64,000 bases of DNA, taken from Thiorhodococcus minor (GTDB lineage: Bacteria; Pseudomonadota; Gammaproteobacteria; Chromatiales; Chromatiaceae). The position numbers and the translations under genes were made by a program. The stretch is from assembly GCF_010820565.1 (NCBI RefSeq), contig NZ_JAAIJQ010000023.1, positions 1-64,000 of the forward strand, given 5' to 3'. Below, one piece after another: positions 57,082 through 64,000 of the stretch; position 1 is the stretch's first letter; the number at the start of each line of letters is the position of its first letter. The notes under the pieces are model-generated. The model saw only the letters and a list, made by a program, of their open reading frames with translations, made no database searches and was not told where the DNA came from.

Positions 57082-59721
57082 ATGACCGCAACCGAAGACC
57101 GCCGCATCCCAGGCGGACCGCCCACGCGACCGAGCCGACCCAGGGCGCGGCTCCCATTGGCCCTTGCCGCCCTGGCGACGGCCGTCATGCTGGCGCCATG
57201 CCCAGCCAGTGCAGACGACGATGATGATGAGCACGAAGGGTCGAGCACCCGACTCAGCATCGAGCGCGCGTCCTGGGATCGCGAGGAGCGACGATTACGG
57301 GTCAGCGGATCAGGCAGCTCCCGATCGCGCGTGACCCTGGTCAACGCCTATGATGCCTCTCAGCGTCTCGGCTCAGATGAGACCGAAGGCAGAGACGGCT
57401 CCTGGTCCATCCGCGAAGAGAGGCCACGTCCTGTCCCTTGTCGCGTGCGCGCCCTCCAGTCGGACGGCCAGACCGCCGAGCGCGACGTCTACAGGGCACC
57501 CTCCGACTGCGCGCCCAAGGCGCCCGGCGACGAAAACCAGCAGCCGATCGCCGACGCCAATGGCCCCTACAGCGGCGCGCCCGGCGCCGACATCGCCTTC
57601 AGCAGCGCCGGCTCACGCGACCCTGACGGCAGCATCAGCAGCTATGCCTGGAGCTTCGGCGACGGCAGCGGCAGCTCCAGCGCCAATCCCAGTCATCGCT
57701 ATGCGACGCCCGGCACCTATCCGGTCAGCCTGACTGTGACCGACGACAGCGGCGCCACCTCCCAGCCATCCACCACGACCGCGACCGTCTCCGACGGCCC
57801 CGTCGTCGGCTGCACCTCGCCGATTCCCGAGCACTGCAATATCACCGCCTACACCGGCCCGGCCGTCTGCGTCGAATGCCACCAGAACGAGGCCCGCGAC
57901 ATGCACGGCTCGGTGCACTATCAGCAGGGCGGCGCCTTCGACTTCGTCACCAACATCCCGGGCGACTTCGCGGCGGCGGGAGAGCGCCCGGCCAAGGCGG
58001 CTGGGGACCTGGTCGCCACCGGCATCAACACCTACTGCGGCACCCACGAGAATTCGCCGCGCTTCACCTGTGCGGGCTGCCATGTCGGCAACGGCCGCTT
58101 CCCCATGGCGCAGTCCCTCTTCGAGCAGCTCGATCCCGCATCCGACGAGGCCCACGCACAGCTCGCCAACATCGACTGCCTGACCTGTCACCAGGAGCGC
58201 TACAAGCGGTTCCCGGACTGGACCGCGAGCGGCCAGGGCTTCGCTGACTTCTCCCTCCTCAACCTAACGGAGGACAGCGACGGCGATCTGGTCCGGCTCG
58301 ACGGGGCGGCGCTAGCTCGCACCGGCTTCTCGGGCATCCCGAATGTCGACCCCGTCAGCGGCGACTTCCAGTTCCTGCCCGCAGGCAGCGATACCCTGCC
58401 CGGCAGCGTCCCCATGTCGCCCATGCCCATCACAACCCTCCAGGCGGCACAGAACGTCCACGCCACGACGCGCATGTCCTGTCTCAGCTGCCATGCCGGG
58501 GCCGGCGGCGGAGACGGCACCAAGCGTGGCGACATGGCGAAGGAGAACGCCAATCCCAGCGTCACCCTGGACATGCATATGAGCCCGAACGGTGCCGACC
58601 TCAGCTGCTCGGACTGCCACAGCGCGGTCGGCGACGCCGGCGAAAGCCACCGCATGCGCGGCCGTGGACTCGATCTGCGGCCCAACGATGTCCAGGATCG
58701 CTTCACTTGCGAGACCGGCGGCTGTCATGACGACAGGCCGCACGAGGACTTCAGCAACACCAGAGGCAGCAGCCGCGACAAGCACGCCATGCGCGTCGCC
58801 TGCCAGACCTGCCACATCCCCGCTTACGCCAAGGCCAACGTCGGGACAGAGGTCGCACGCGACTGGCAGGATCCGCATCCTTCCGCCGCTGCCTGCAACG
58901 GGCGTGGCGGCTGGCTGCCGCGCGAGGACAAGGGCGGACTCGGCAGCACGTCGCTCATCCCGACCTACGCCTGGTTCGACGGCACCAGCGAGGTGCTCTA
59001 TCTGGAAGAATCGCTTGACGATGTTCCGACGGTGCCGCTCGACGCGACCATCGCCGCCAGCTTCGCCGGGGCCTTCAACCCGGGCGATGCCACCTACGTG
59101 CTGGGTCAGCCCAACGGCGATGTCGCATCGGACGGCGCCAAGCTCTACCCGATGAAGCCGCACTGGAGCAAGCTGGCCCGAAACGACCTGACCAACACCT
59201 TGGTCGGCCACTCGACCTTCGAATTCTTCCGCACCGGCAGCTTCTGTCGCGCCGTGGCCGTGGGACTTGGCTTGGACGAGCCGAACGCGCCGACGAGCAG
59301 CGTCTGCGACGGGACGCCGGGGAGCACGGAGACGCCCCCGAGCACCACCATCGTCCCGGTGTTCACCTACCAGACCATCAATCACGGTGTCGAGCCGGAG
59401 GACAATGCGCTCGGCGGCGAAGCCCGAGGCTGCGGCTCCTGCCATGCATCGCTGTCGGGCGGACCCAGGCAGCTCGATCTGGAAGGACTGGGCTACGCGC
59501 TGCGCACGGCGCCGAGCGCGGTCATCGGCACAGGTCAGGCCACGCTGAACGGCAACCTGGACGCCATCTGCAGCCAGTGCCACGAGAACGAGCGCGAGGA
59601 CAGGGACTTCTCCGACGTCCATCGTCGTCACGTGCAGGAGGAAGGCAAGGACTGCGCCGCCTGCCACAACTTCTCACGCCCCGAGCGTGGGCTCTCGCTG
59701 AGTCGCGAGGAGCGCGACTAG
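57082..59721 (+). CDS. Exported ten-haem cytochrome c with a PKD domain
   Basis: 879 residues. It has an Arg-rich N terminus, a hydrophobic segment and a signal cleavage near ASADDD. A PKD beta-sandwich lies at ~150-235 (ADANGPYSGAPGADIAFSSA, ISSYAWSFGDGS, YPVSLTVTDDSG). Haem sites then are CVECH, CAGCH, CLTCH, CLSCH, CSDCH, the unusual CETGGCH (CX4CH), CQTCH, CGSCH, CSQCH and CAACH: nine CxxCH and one CX4CH. It resembles large periplasmic or surface multihaem cytochromes such as the tetrathionate-reductase/OmcA-like groups but I cannot place it in one. It is followed by a 13-bp hairpin. Expression is probably controlled through the site at 56924-56954. Confidence 0.85.
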   Translation: MTATEDRRIPGGPPTRPSRPRARLPLALAALATAVMLAPCPASADDDDDEHEGSSTRLSIERASWDREERRLRVSGSGSSRSRVTLVNAYDASQRLGSDETEGRDGSWSIREERPRPVPCRVRALQSDGQTAERDVYRAPSDCAPKAPGDENQQPIADANGPYSGAPGADIAFSSAGSRDPDGSISSYAWSFGDGSGSSSANPSHRYATPGTYPVSLTVTDDSGATSQPSTTTATVSDGPVVGCTSPIPEHCNITAYTGPAVCVECHQNEARDMHGSVHYQQGGAFDFVTNIPGDFAAAGERPAKAAGDLVATGINTYCGTHENSPRFTCAGCHVGNGRFPMAQSLFEQLDPASDEAHAQLANIDCLTCHQERYKRFPDWTASGQGFADFSLLNLTEDSDGDLVRLDGAALARTGFSGIPNVDPVSGDFQFLPAGSDTLPGSVPMSPMPITTLQAAQNVHATTRMSCLSCHAGAGGGDGTKRGDMAKENANPSVTLDMHMSPNGADLSCSDCHSAVGDAGESHRMRGRGLDLRPNDVQDRFTCETGGCHDDRPHEDFSNTRGSSRDKHAMRVACQTCHIPAYAKANVGTEVARDWQDPHPSAAACNGRGGWLPREDKGGLGSTSLIPTYAWFDGTSEVLYLEESLDDVPTVPLDATIAASFAGAFNPGDATYVLGQPNGDVASDGAKLYPMKPHWSKLARNDLTNTLVGHSTFEFFRTGSFCRAVAVGLGLDEPNAPTSSVCDGTPGSTETPPSTTIVPVFTYQTINHGVEPEDNALGGEARGCGSCHASLSGGPRQLDLEGLGYALRTAPSAVIGTGQATLNGNLDAICSQCHENEREDRDFSDVHRRHVQEEGKDCAACHNFSRPERGLSLSREERD

Positions 59722-59726
59722 ACCGC

Positions 59727-59763
59727 CGCTGGCCCGCGGAGCACCCTGCGCCGCGGGCCAGCG
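59727..59763. terminator. Strong hairpin after the cytochrome gene
   Basis: Perfect 13-bp stem CGCTGGCCCGCGG and CCGCGGGCCAGCG around an 11-base loop, six bases after the stop. There is no T run on either side, so termination strength is uncertain; it may protect the mRNA end. Confidence 0.6.
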
Positions 59764-59803
59764 ACGAGTAAGGAATCACCAGATCGGGGCGCAGCCCCGA
59801 GGG

Positions 59804-60952
59804 TCACTCCAGGCTGGCGAGGCGCAAGGCCAGGAAGAGACCTTCGACCTCCTCCCCATACTCCATCCTCAAATAGCCCTGCTCCAGTCGGACGACCTCG
59901 AGGCCGGCACCGCCAGCCAGGGCGCGCAGGCTGTCGGGGTGATGACTGTAGCGGCCATTGTCATTGAGCCGATAGGGGGCTTCCGAGCCCAGCTCCAGCG
60001 AGAAGACGAAGAGGCCATCCGGCTCGAGACAGGACGCGGCGCCGGCGATCACCTCACCGAGATCGCCGAAATAGATGAGCGCGTCACAGGCCAGGACGAG
60101 GTCGAACCTCTGCTCGCAGGCTTGGAGCCAGGCGCCGATCTCTGCCTGCTCCAGTGCATCATAGATGCCGCGCCCGCGCGCGAGCTCCAGCATGTGTGGC
60201 GACAGGTCGATCCCGGCCAAGTGATCGCACCTATCCCGAATCTCCACACCCGCAAGCCCGGACCCGCAGCCCAGCTCCAGCGCCCTGAGCCCGGTGCGCT
60301 CGCCCATGAGCTCGGCGACCAAGGCGGCGAGCCGCCGGGGCGCCTGGTAGTCCAGCTCCTCGAGCATGTTGGATTCGTAGAAGGTGGAGAAGCGCTCGTA
60401 GAGCTGCTGGATGCAGTCGTTGTCGGCCCGTGGCGGCGGGGGCTCGTCGCGCAGGGCGATGAGGAGATGGCGGATCTCGGCGTCATAGGGCCGGAGCGAG
60501 AGATAGCGCTCGTAGGCGGCACGCGCCTGCTCGCGGCGGCCGAGGATGTGACTCAGCTCGCCCAGGGTCGCCCAGAGATTCGCGTCTTCCGGGGTCTGCT
60601 CCGCGGCGTGAAACTGGCAGATGTAGGCCGCCTCCAGCTTGTCCTGGTCCCTGAGCTGCTTGGCGAGACTGGCCGGATCGATCGCAGGTGCGGGCGTGGG
60701 AGCCGTTTCCAGCAAACCGGCTTCCAGACCCTGCGTGATGAAGGCGTCGACCTGGCACCCTTGGCTCTCCGCCATCAGGGGTGCCACGATAGACGTTAGC
60801 TCCTCGACACTGCGCCGCCCATCGCAAAGCTCGCAGATCAGCGAGGCAACCGGGTTGAGACGATGGATGCGGTCCGAGAGCGGATCATAGGCAAGCAGCC
60901 CTTCGTCACCAGGGCAGGTCAGGAGACTCGACTTGAGGCGAGGTCTAAGCAT
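59804..60952 (-). CDS. PqqD-like domain, TPR linker and SAM-dependent methyltransferase fusion
   Basis: 382 residues. Residues 1-85 match the PqqD/RiPP-recognition type (GLLAYDPLSDRIHRLNPVASLICELCDGRRSVEELTSI). Residues ~105-165 are a TPR-like helical pair (AANLWATLGELSHILGRREQARAAYERYLSLRP). From ~200 on there is a class I methyltransferase with the SAM motif ALELGCGSGLAGVEI (near 220) and a domain of the Methyltransf_11/12 type (FDLVLACDALIYFGDL). Such fusions suggest a protein or peptide substrate held by the PqqD part. The gene follows the Gly-rich Tat peptide gene at 61024-61356 by 71 bases on the same strand. Confidence 0.78.
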   Translation of the reverse strand: MLRPRLKSSLLTCPGDEGLLAYDPLSDRIHRLNPVASLICELCDGRRSVEELTSIVAPLMAESQGCQVDAFITQGLEAGLLETAPTPAPAIDPASLAKQLRDQDKLEAAYICQFHAAEQTPEDANLWATLGELSHILGRREQARAAYERYLSLRPYDAEIRHLLIALRDEPPPPRADNDCIQQLYERFSTFYESNMLEELDYQAPRRLAALVAELMGERTGLRALELGCGSGLAGVEIRDRCDHLAGIDLSPHMLELARGRGIYDALEQAEIGAWLQACEQRFDLVLACDALIYFGDLGEVIAGAASCLEPDGLFVFSLELGSEAPYRLNDNGRYSHHPDSLRALAGGAGLEVVRLEQGYLRMEYGEEVEGLFLALRLASLE

Positions 60953-61023
60953 GAGGGATTGGCGCAGCGGGCGCTTCCCTCCACCGAGGCAAGCGCCCGC
61001 ATTCTTCTCAGCGACAGGACCGA

Positions 61024-61356
61024 CTACCGACGGCTCTTGCCACCCCCACTGCTGCCCTTGCCACCAGATGACCGACCACCGCCACCGCCTTTTCCCCCGC
61101 GCGAGCGCGGGGCGCCACCGCCACCCTTGCCGGATGGCGCCGCGGGCCGAGCCGCCCCCTTTGCCGCGCCCGCAGCAAAAACGCCCTTTCCGATACCCAA
61201 GGGCAGCGGAGGCTGTGCCGCGGCCTCGCTAGAGATCAGCGGCAAGGCGGCAACGGCAGCCGATCCGCCGAGGACCCGTTTGAGGAAATCGCGCCGACTC
61301 GCGGGCACCTGCTCGAGTGCCGCATCCAGCGCAGTCTTTGATTCGGATTTCGCCAT
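61024..61356 (-). CDS. Gly-rich small protein with Tat-like leader, possible modified-peptide precursor
   Basis: 110 residues. Residues 1-47 are a leader: AALEQVPASRRDFLKRVLGG (twin Arg), then a hydrophobic stretch and cleavage near AAAQ. The remainder is low-complexity: PPLPLGIGKGVFAAGAAKGAA, then Ser/Gly/Lys/Arg runs (GKGGGGAPRSRGGKGGGGGR, ending GGGKSRR). It is upstream of a PqqD-domain methyltransferase in the same orientation. This fits either a folded-exported structural peptide or a peptide that is modified (for example methylated) and exported. No family name can be given. Confidence 0.6.
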   Translation of the reverse strand: MAKSESKTALDAALEQVPASRRDFLKRVLGGSAAVAALPLISSEAAAQPPLPLGIGKGVFAAGAAKGAARPAAPSGKGGGGAPRSRGGKGGGGGRSSGGKGSSGGGKSRR

Positions 61357-62180
61357 CGCTCAAAACTCCTTTGTCGCTCGAGTCTCGAGCCGGCCGAGGC
61401 AGCACCCTCGCGCGGCTCGAGTGCAGAATGGAAGGGCAGATCCCAGGAGGCAGCCAGCCGATGATCCATCCCAGCTGCGGCTGGTGACGTCGATTTCGCC
61501 GTCGGGCCGGAAGCCGCGGGAAGGCTGCCGAAACTCCACCGACAAGGCACTATCCTAGCAGGGCCTTGGACGGCCCAAGTATGGCATATGAACAAGTCGG
61601 CGAAGGGAGTGGATCGCTCCTCACGTATTCATAGGACGATGGATCTTCGCCCCCCTGCCCAAGGAAGACCTCGAGGAAAGCATCTCGTACATGCCAAAAG
61701 CCATCAGCCGTCGACACAGGCGTCGACGGCTTGGATTTCGGCTTCGAGGCCGCCGGCTTCGAGACCCGCGCGGGGTCGAGCTCGACAGCGCCTGCTACCA
61801 GGCGTTAGGCGATTTCCGAGAATCCTCAGACCAATCGCCCGCAAGCGGGCTCCGACGCGTTCTTCTCGGTAGGAGCCCACTTGCGGGCGATGCCTCCGGG
61901 AGACGCGGGATCGATGAGCCATCAGGGGTCCCGCGCCCTCATCCGCCCAGGCGTTTGCGGAGCATCATGGGCTTCCCGAGTGCCATAGGCTGTTGGTCCG
62001 GCGATCTTGAGAAATCGCCTTAGAGCCTGGGCGGCCGGACCGCCGCGGGGCGATGAAGCCGGGCGAGCCGGCCTCGGAGGGGTTGACGCGACATGGCGGC
62101 CGCTTGGAGCGGATTTCCGCCATGTCCGCCATGTCCGCCGTTACATACGGAAGACTATGGAGTGCGCCGCTCGGACGCTG
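61357..62180. other. Long intergenic region with a REP hairpin
   Basis: 824 bases without a supported gene. At 61834-61891 there is a REP-like element: arms starting ATCGCCCGCAAG and complementary arm ending TTGCGGGCGAT, 20 bp with one mismatch. At about 62117-62140 the 9-mer CCGCCATGT occurs twice directly followed by CCGCCGTTAC. The open frames across the region have no recognisable content. Confidence 0.55.
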
Positions 62181-62747
62181 TCAACGCGTGACCTTGCCGC
62201 TGATCGCACGGATATAGGAGGCGCTGACGCTGTCGTCCGTTTCGACATCGGCGAGCACTGCCGGATCCTGCACCTCGAAGGTCATGGTTTCCTCGGGTGC
62301 CATGATGGTTACCCTGCCCGCATCCCGATCGATCGCCTGAACGACACCTGTAACTGTCACGGAATCGACCATCATGCCCGCGGGCTTATCACCTGGCTCG
62401 CGCGTGATACTCGAATCCTGTTGCACGCCCATCGTGCCAGCATCCGCGCCCTTGCGCAGCTCGACCAGGATGAGCGTGGTCTCCGTGATGGTGAGTTGAT
62501 CTCCGATCTTGATCTCATCGAGTCGCTGCACCTCGTCGGGGACATGGACCACCTCGAAGCGCCCTTCAGCAGTCTCGATGGTTAGCATCCGCTTCTCTTG
62601 ATTGACCACCGCCACCTTGCCGCTGAGCTCCGAGGAGACCGCCGCCCCTGCAACTGGGGTGGTCTCGGCTTGCGCGATAGGGAGGAGAGTCAGCAGCCCC
62701 AAGGTGGCTGCGCAGGCGAGTGTCGTCGGGTAACGCGATGGCTTCAT
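62181..62747 (-). CDS. Secreted protein with two OB-like repeats
   Basis: 188 residues with a clear signal peptide (TLACAATLGLLTLLPIAQAE). Two repeats of about 65 residues follow: SGKVAVVNQEKRMLTIET...GDQLTITE and VTGVVQAIDRDAGRVTIMAP... with the G-x-V-x-x-V...x-R-x-x-T-I pattern of small periplasmic OB-like metal- or effluent-tolerance proteins. Function unknown. It is monocistronic; the gene below it on the same strand is not linked. Confidence 0.72.
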   Translation of the reverse strand: MKPSRYPTTLACAATLGLLTLLPIAQAETTPVAGAAVSSELSGKVAVVNQEKRMLTIETAEGRFEVVHVPDEVQRLDEIKIGDQLTITETTLILVELRKGADAGTMGVQQDSSITREPGDKPAGMMVDSVTVTGVVQAIDRDAGRVTIMAPEETMTFEVQDPAVLADVETDDSVSASYIRAISGKVTR

Positions 62748-63122
62748 GGATGTGCTCCTATTGGGATTGGCAGTTCACAAGAGGCTGAGCCGACTGCGCC
62801 AGGAAGTCGCCCAGCTTGCCATCATCGAGCAGACTCGATGACGGCTCGGGAAACACGCGTCACGGCCTGCTGCGCTCGCTGTCAGGTCGAGCCGCACCAG
62901 CGGTGAAACCCGGAGGGCGTCAAGGGCGCGAAGGATTTCGATGCCTTGCGGAGCCGATCTCGCCCGCCCGGCGGACGGTCGTTCCGCATCGGCCAATGCT
63001 TCGCCCTTCTTACCGCCCTGCGGGCCTTTGCGGTTGGAATGGCGCGCTAATGATGGGCTCCGGTCTACTTGGCCTCGCCAGCTCGGCCTTGGTCATCACG
63101 CGACACCGCCAGCTTGGAAGCC
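62748..63122. other. Intergenic region with a degenerate dispersed repeat
   Basis: 375 bases. Around 62917-63045 it contains AAGGGCGCGAAGGATTTCG and, 100 bases later, GCGGGCCTTTGCGGTTGGAA, a diverged copy of the repeat at 46893-47028. No gene is supported. Confidence 0.5.
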
Positions 63123-63473
63123 TCAGTCGTCCAGTTGGGCGAAGATACAGTCCAGCGCCGACTGGGTCGTTCCCCCTGGATAGAAGGCCTCGAGATCCGT
63201 GGCGTAGGTCCGCTTGTCGACCCGGCCGAAATAGAGCTTGCTGGTCTCGTCGATGAAATAGGTGTCGTCGCTGCTCTCGCCGAGCAGGTACTTCAGCTGC
63301 TGGTGTCCGACGGAAAGGGTGCCGCAGCTCTGCTCGATGCGATCGAGAAACCCCTCGGCGCCTCTGTTCTCCACCAGCCGGTCCGAAACCGCCGGGTTTT
63401 GGGCGCAGGCGGACAGGGCCGCCGCCATGCTCAAGGCCCAGGACAGCGGGGCGACCTGCGTGCTGCGGATCAT
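63123..63473 (-). CDS. Small putative lipoprotein
   Basis: 116 residues from the ATG at 63473. The leader (MIRSTQVAPLSWALSMAAALSAC) ends in a lipobox-like LSAC, so lipidation at Cys is likely. The rest contains two further Cys (SCGTLSVG and DCIFAQL) that could form a disulfide. No family is recognised. It follows the arylsulfatase gene by 90 bases on the same strand, so it may be cotranscribed. Confidence 0.65.
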   Translation of the reverse strand: MIRSTQVAPLSWALSMAAALSACAQNPAVSDRLVENRGAEGFLDRIEQSCGTLSVGHQQLKYLLGESSDDTYFIDETSKLYFGRVDKRTYATDLEAFYPGGTTQSALDCIFAQLDD

Positions 63474-63563
63474 CGGCCAATACCTCTCTCTCGGATTGTC
63501 GCTCCCCCTTCGGTCGCCAGACGACGATTCCGAAAGGGAGTGATTGCGGGCCACGGCGCGATC

Positions 63564-64000
63564 TCAATGAGGCCCGCCCTGCATGTGGTGAATCGGGTTG
63601 CCGTCCACCGCGATGGCCTGGGTGTTTGCGAGCTTCTTGATGTCCTCCTCGCTCAGCGTCGGTCTGTCCACCTTGATGGTCAGCTTGTTCAGCTTGGCGG
63701 TCAGCGGAAACGGCGGCTTGTAGTCGTCGTCGTTGACGCCGGTGAGCGTGTCGGAGCCGATGTCGAAGGCCTCGTCCCATTGCAGGATGATGGGCAGGGT
63801 GCGCTTCATCTCTTTGGTATCGACCACCTCGCCGTCCACCTTCAACGTGCCGGTGCCGCCTTGGCCGACGCCGCTCATGTTGTTGTAGGCGAGGGTCTCG
63901 GCGCCGAGTCCGTCGTACTCGAAGTCGAGCTCGACGGTGTGTCTGCCGGGGGACAGAGCCTCCTGACCTTCCCACTTGATGCGCTTCAGGTTGATCAGGT
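63564..64000 (-). CDS. Arylsulfatase, C-terminal part (runs off the right edge)
   Basis: At least 145 codons, open at the window edge. The sequence is the characteristic C-terminal beta-domain of large bacterial arylsulfatases: HTVELDFEYDGLGAETLAYNN, GGTGTLKVDGEVV, ILQWDEAFDIGSDTLTGVNDDDY and PFPLTAKLNKLTIKVD. The catalytic Cys region is outside the window. By family it removes sulfate from aryl or other sulfate esters. Its stop is at 63564. Confidence 0.85.
   Translation of the reverse strand, partial: LINLKRIKWEGQEALSPGRHTVELDFEYDGLGAETLAYNNMSGVGQGGTGTLKVDGEVVDTKEMKRTLPIILQWDEAFDIGSDTLTGVNDDDYKPPFPLTAKLNKLTIKVDRPTLSEEDIKKLANTQAIAVDGNPIHHMQGGPH

Noticed and set aside
61588-62023. Small genes in the 61357-62180 region
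   Set aside because: The frames are Arg/Pro/Ser-rich, overlap a REP hairpin and match nothing recognisable.

Overview
The window looks like a high-GC purple sulfur bacterium (Gammaproteobacteria, probably Chromatiaceae). The evidence is the GC-rich coding, an Rnf complex, a KefFC pair, multihaem cytochromes, a TonB-type copper receptor, short REP-like hairpins and a scatter of broken mobile or toxin-antitoxin genes. No rRNA, tRNA or CRISPR array was seen. The species assignment is inference from gene content; no marker gene is present.

Layout. Positions 1-11.3 kb: a broken DUF1638-like gene, a TakP-like TRAP substrate-binding protein with its DctQM permease on the other strand 2-4 kb away, an HPt protein with a membrane anchor, a peptidoglycan-binding-domain protein and a TonB-dependent copper receptor. 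Positions 11.7-45.6 kb: a low-potential electron metabolism island. It holds an 837-aa PFOR-like ferredoxin protein, KorAB (2-oxoacid:ferredoxin oxidoreductase), an E-type succinate dehydrogenase/fumarate reductase (flavoprotein, iron-sulfur protein, HdrB-like CCG protein), a long RnfB, a 1519-aa PFOR-like protein that lacks the thiamine-diphosphate signature, then rnfDGEA and, on the opposite strand, rnfC. The island is interrupted by a Uma2 gene, a decayed PAS/GGDEF/EAL gene with a frameshifted di-haem cytochrome peroxidase, a dead ISAs1-family element, DUF4160/DUF2442 and PIN-type small genes, and a two-gene ATPase cassette with its own AT-rich promoter. Positions 45.9-64 kb: a lone GspF-like protein, a penicillin-acylase-family hydrolase, KefF/KefC, an RRM protein with RhlE helicase, a two-component system next to a ten-haem PKD cytochrome, a PqqD/TPR/methyltransferase gene behind a Gly-rich Tat-signal peptide gene, small secreted proteins and the end of an arylsulfatase.

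How it may work together. Rnf could use the membrane ion gradient to drive NADH electrons onto ferredoxin. KorAB needs reduced ferredoxin to carboxylate succinyl-CoA, and the E-type enzyme could reduce fumarate. Together these are the ferredoxin-dependent steps of a reductive TCA arm. The two PFOR-like proteins, with iron-sulfur motifs but no visible TPP site, may be electron-transfer or scaffold subunits. That role is inference. The second system of interest is the Gly-rich Tat peptide with the PqqD-domain methyltransferase, which has the gene logic of a peptide-modification locus. The third is the two-component system followed by a near-perfect PmrA-box-like site in front of the ten-haem cytochrome gene.
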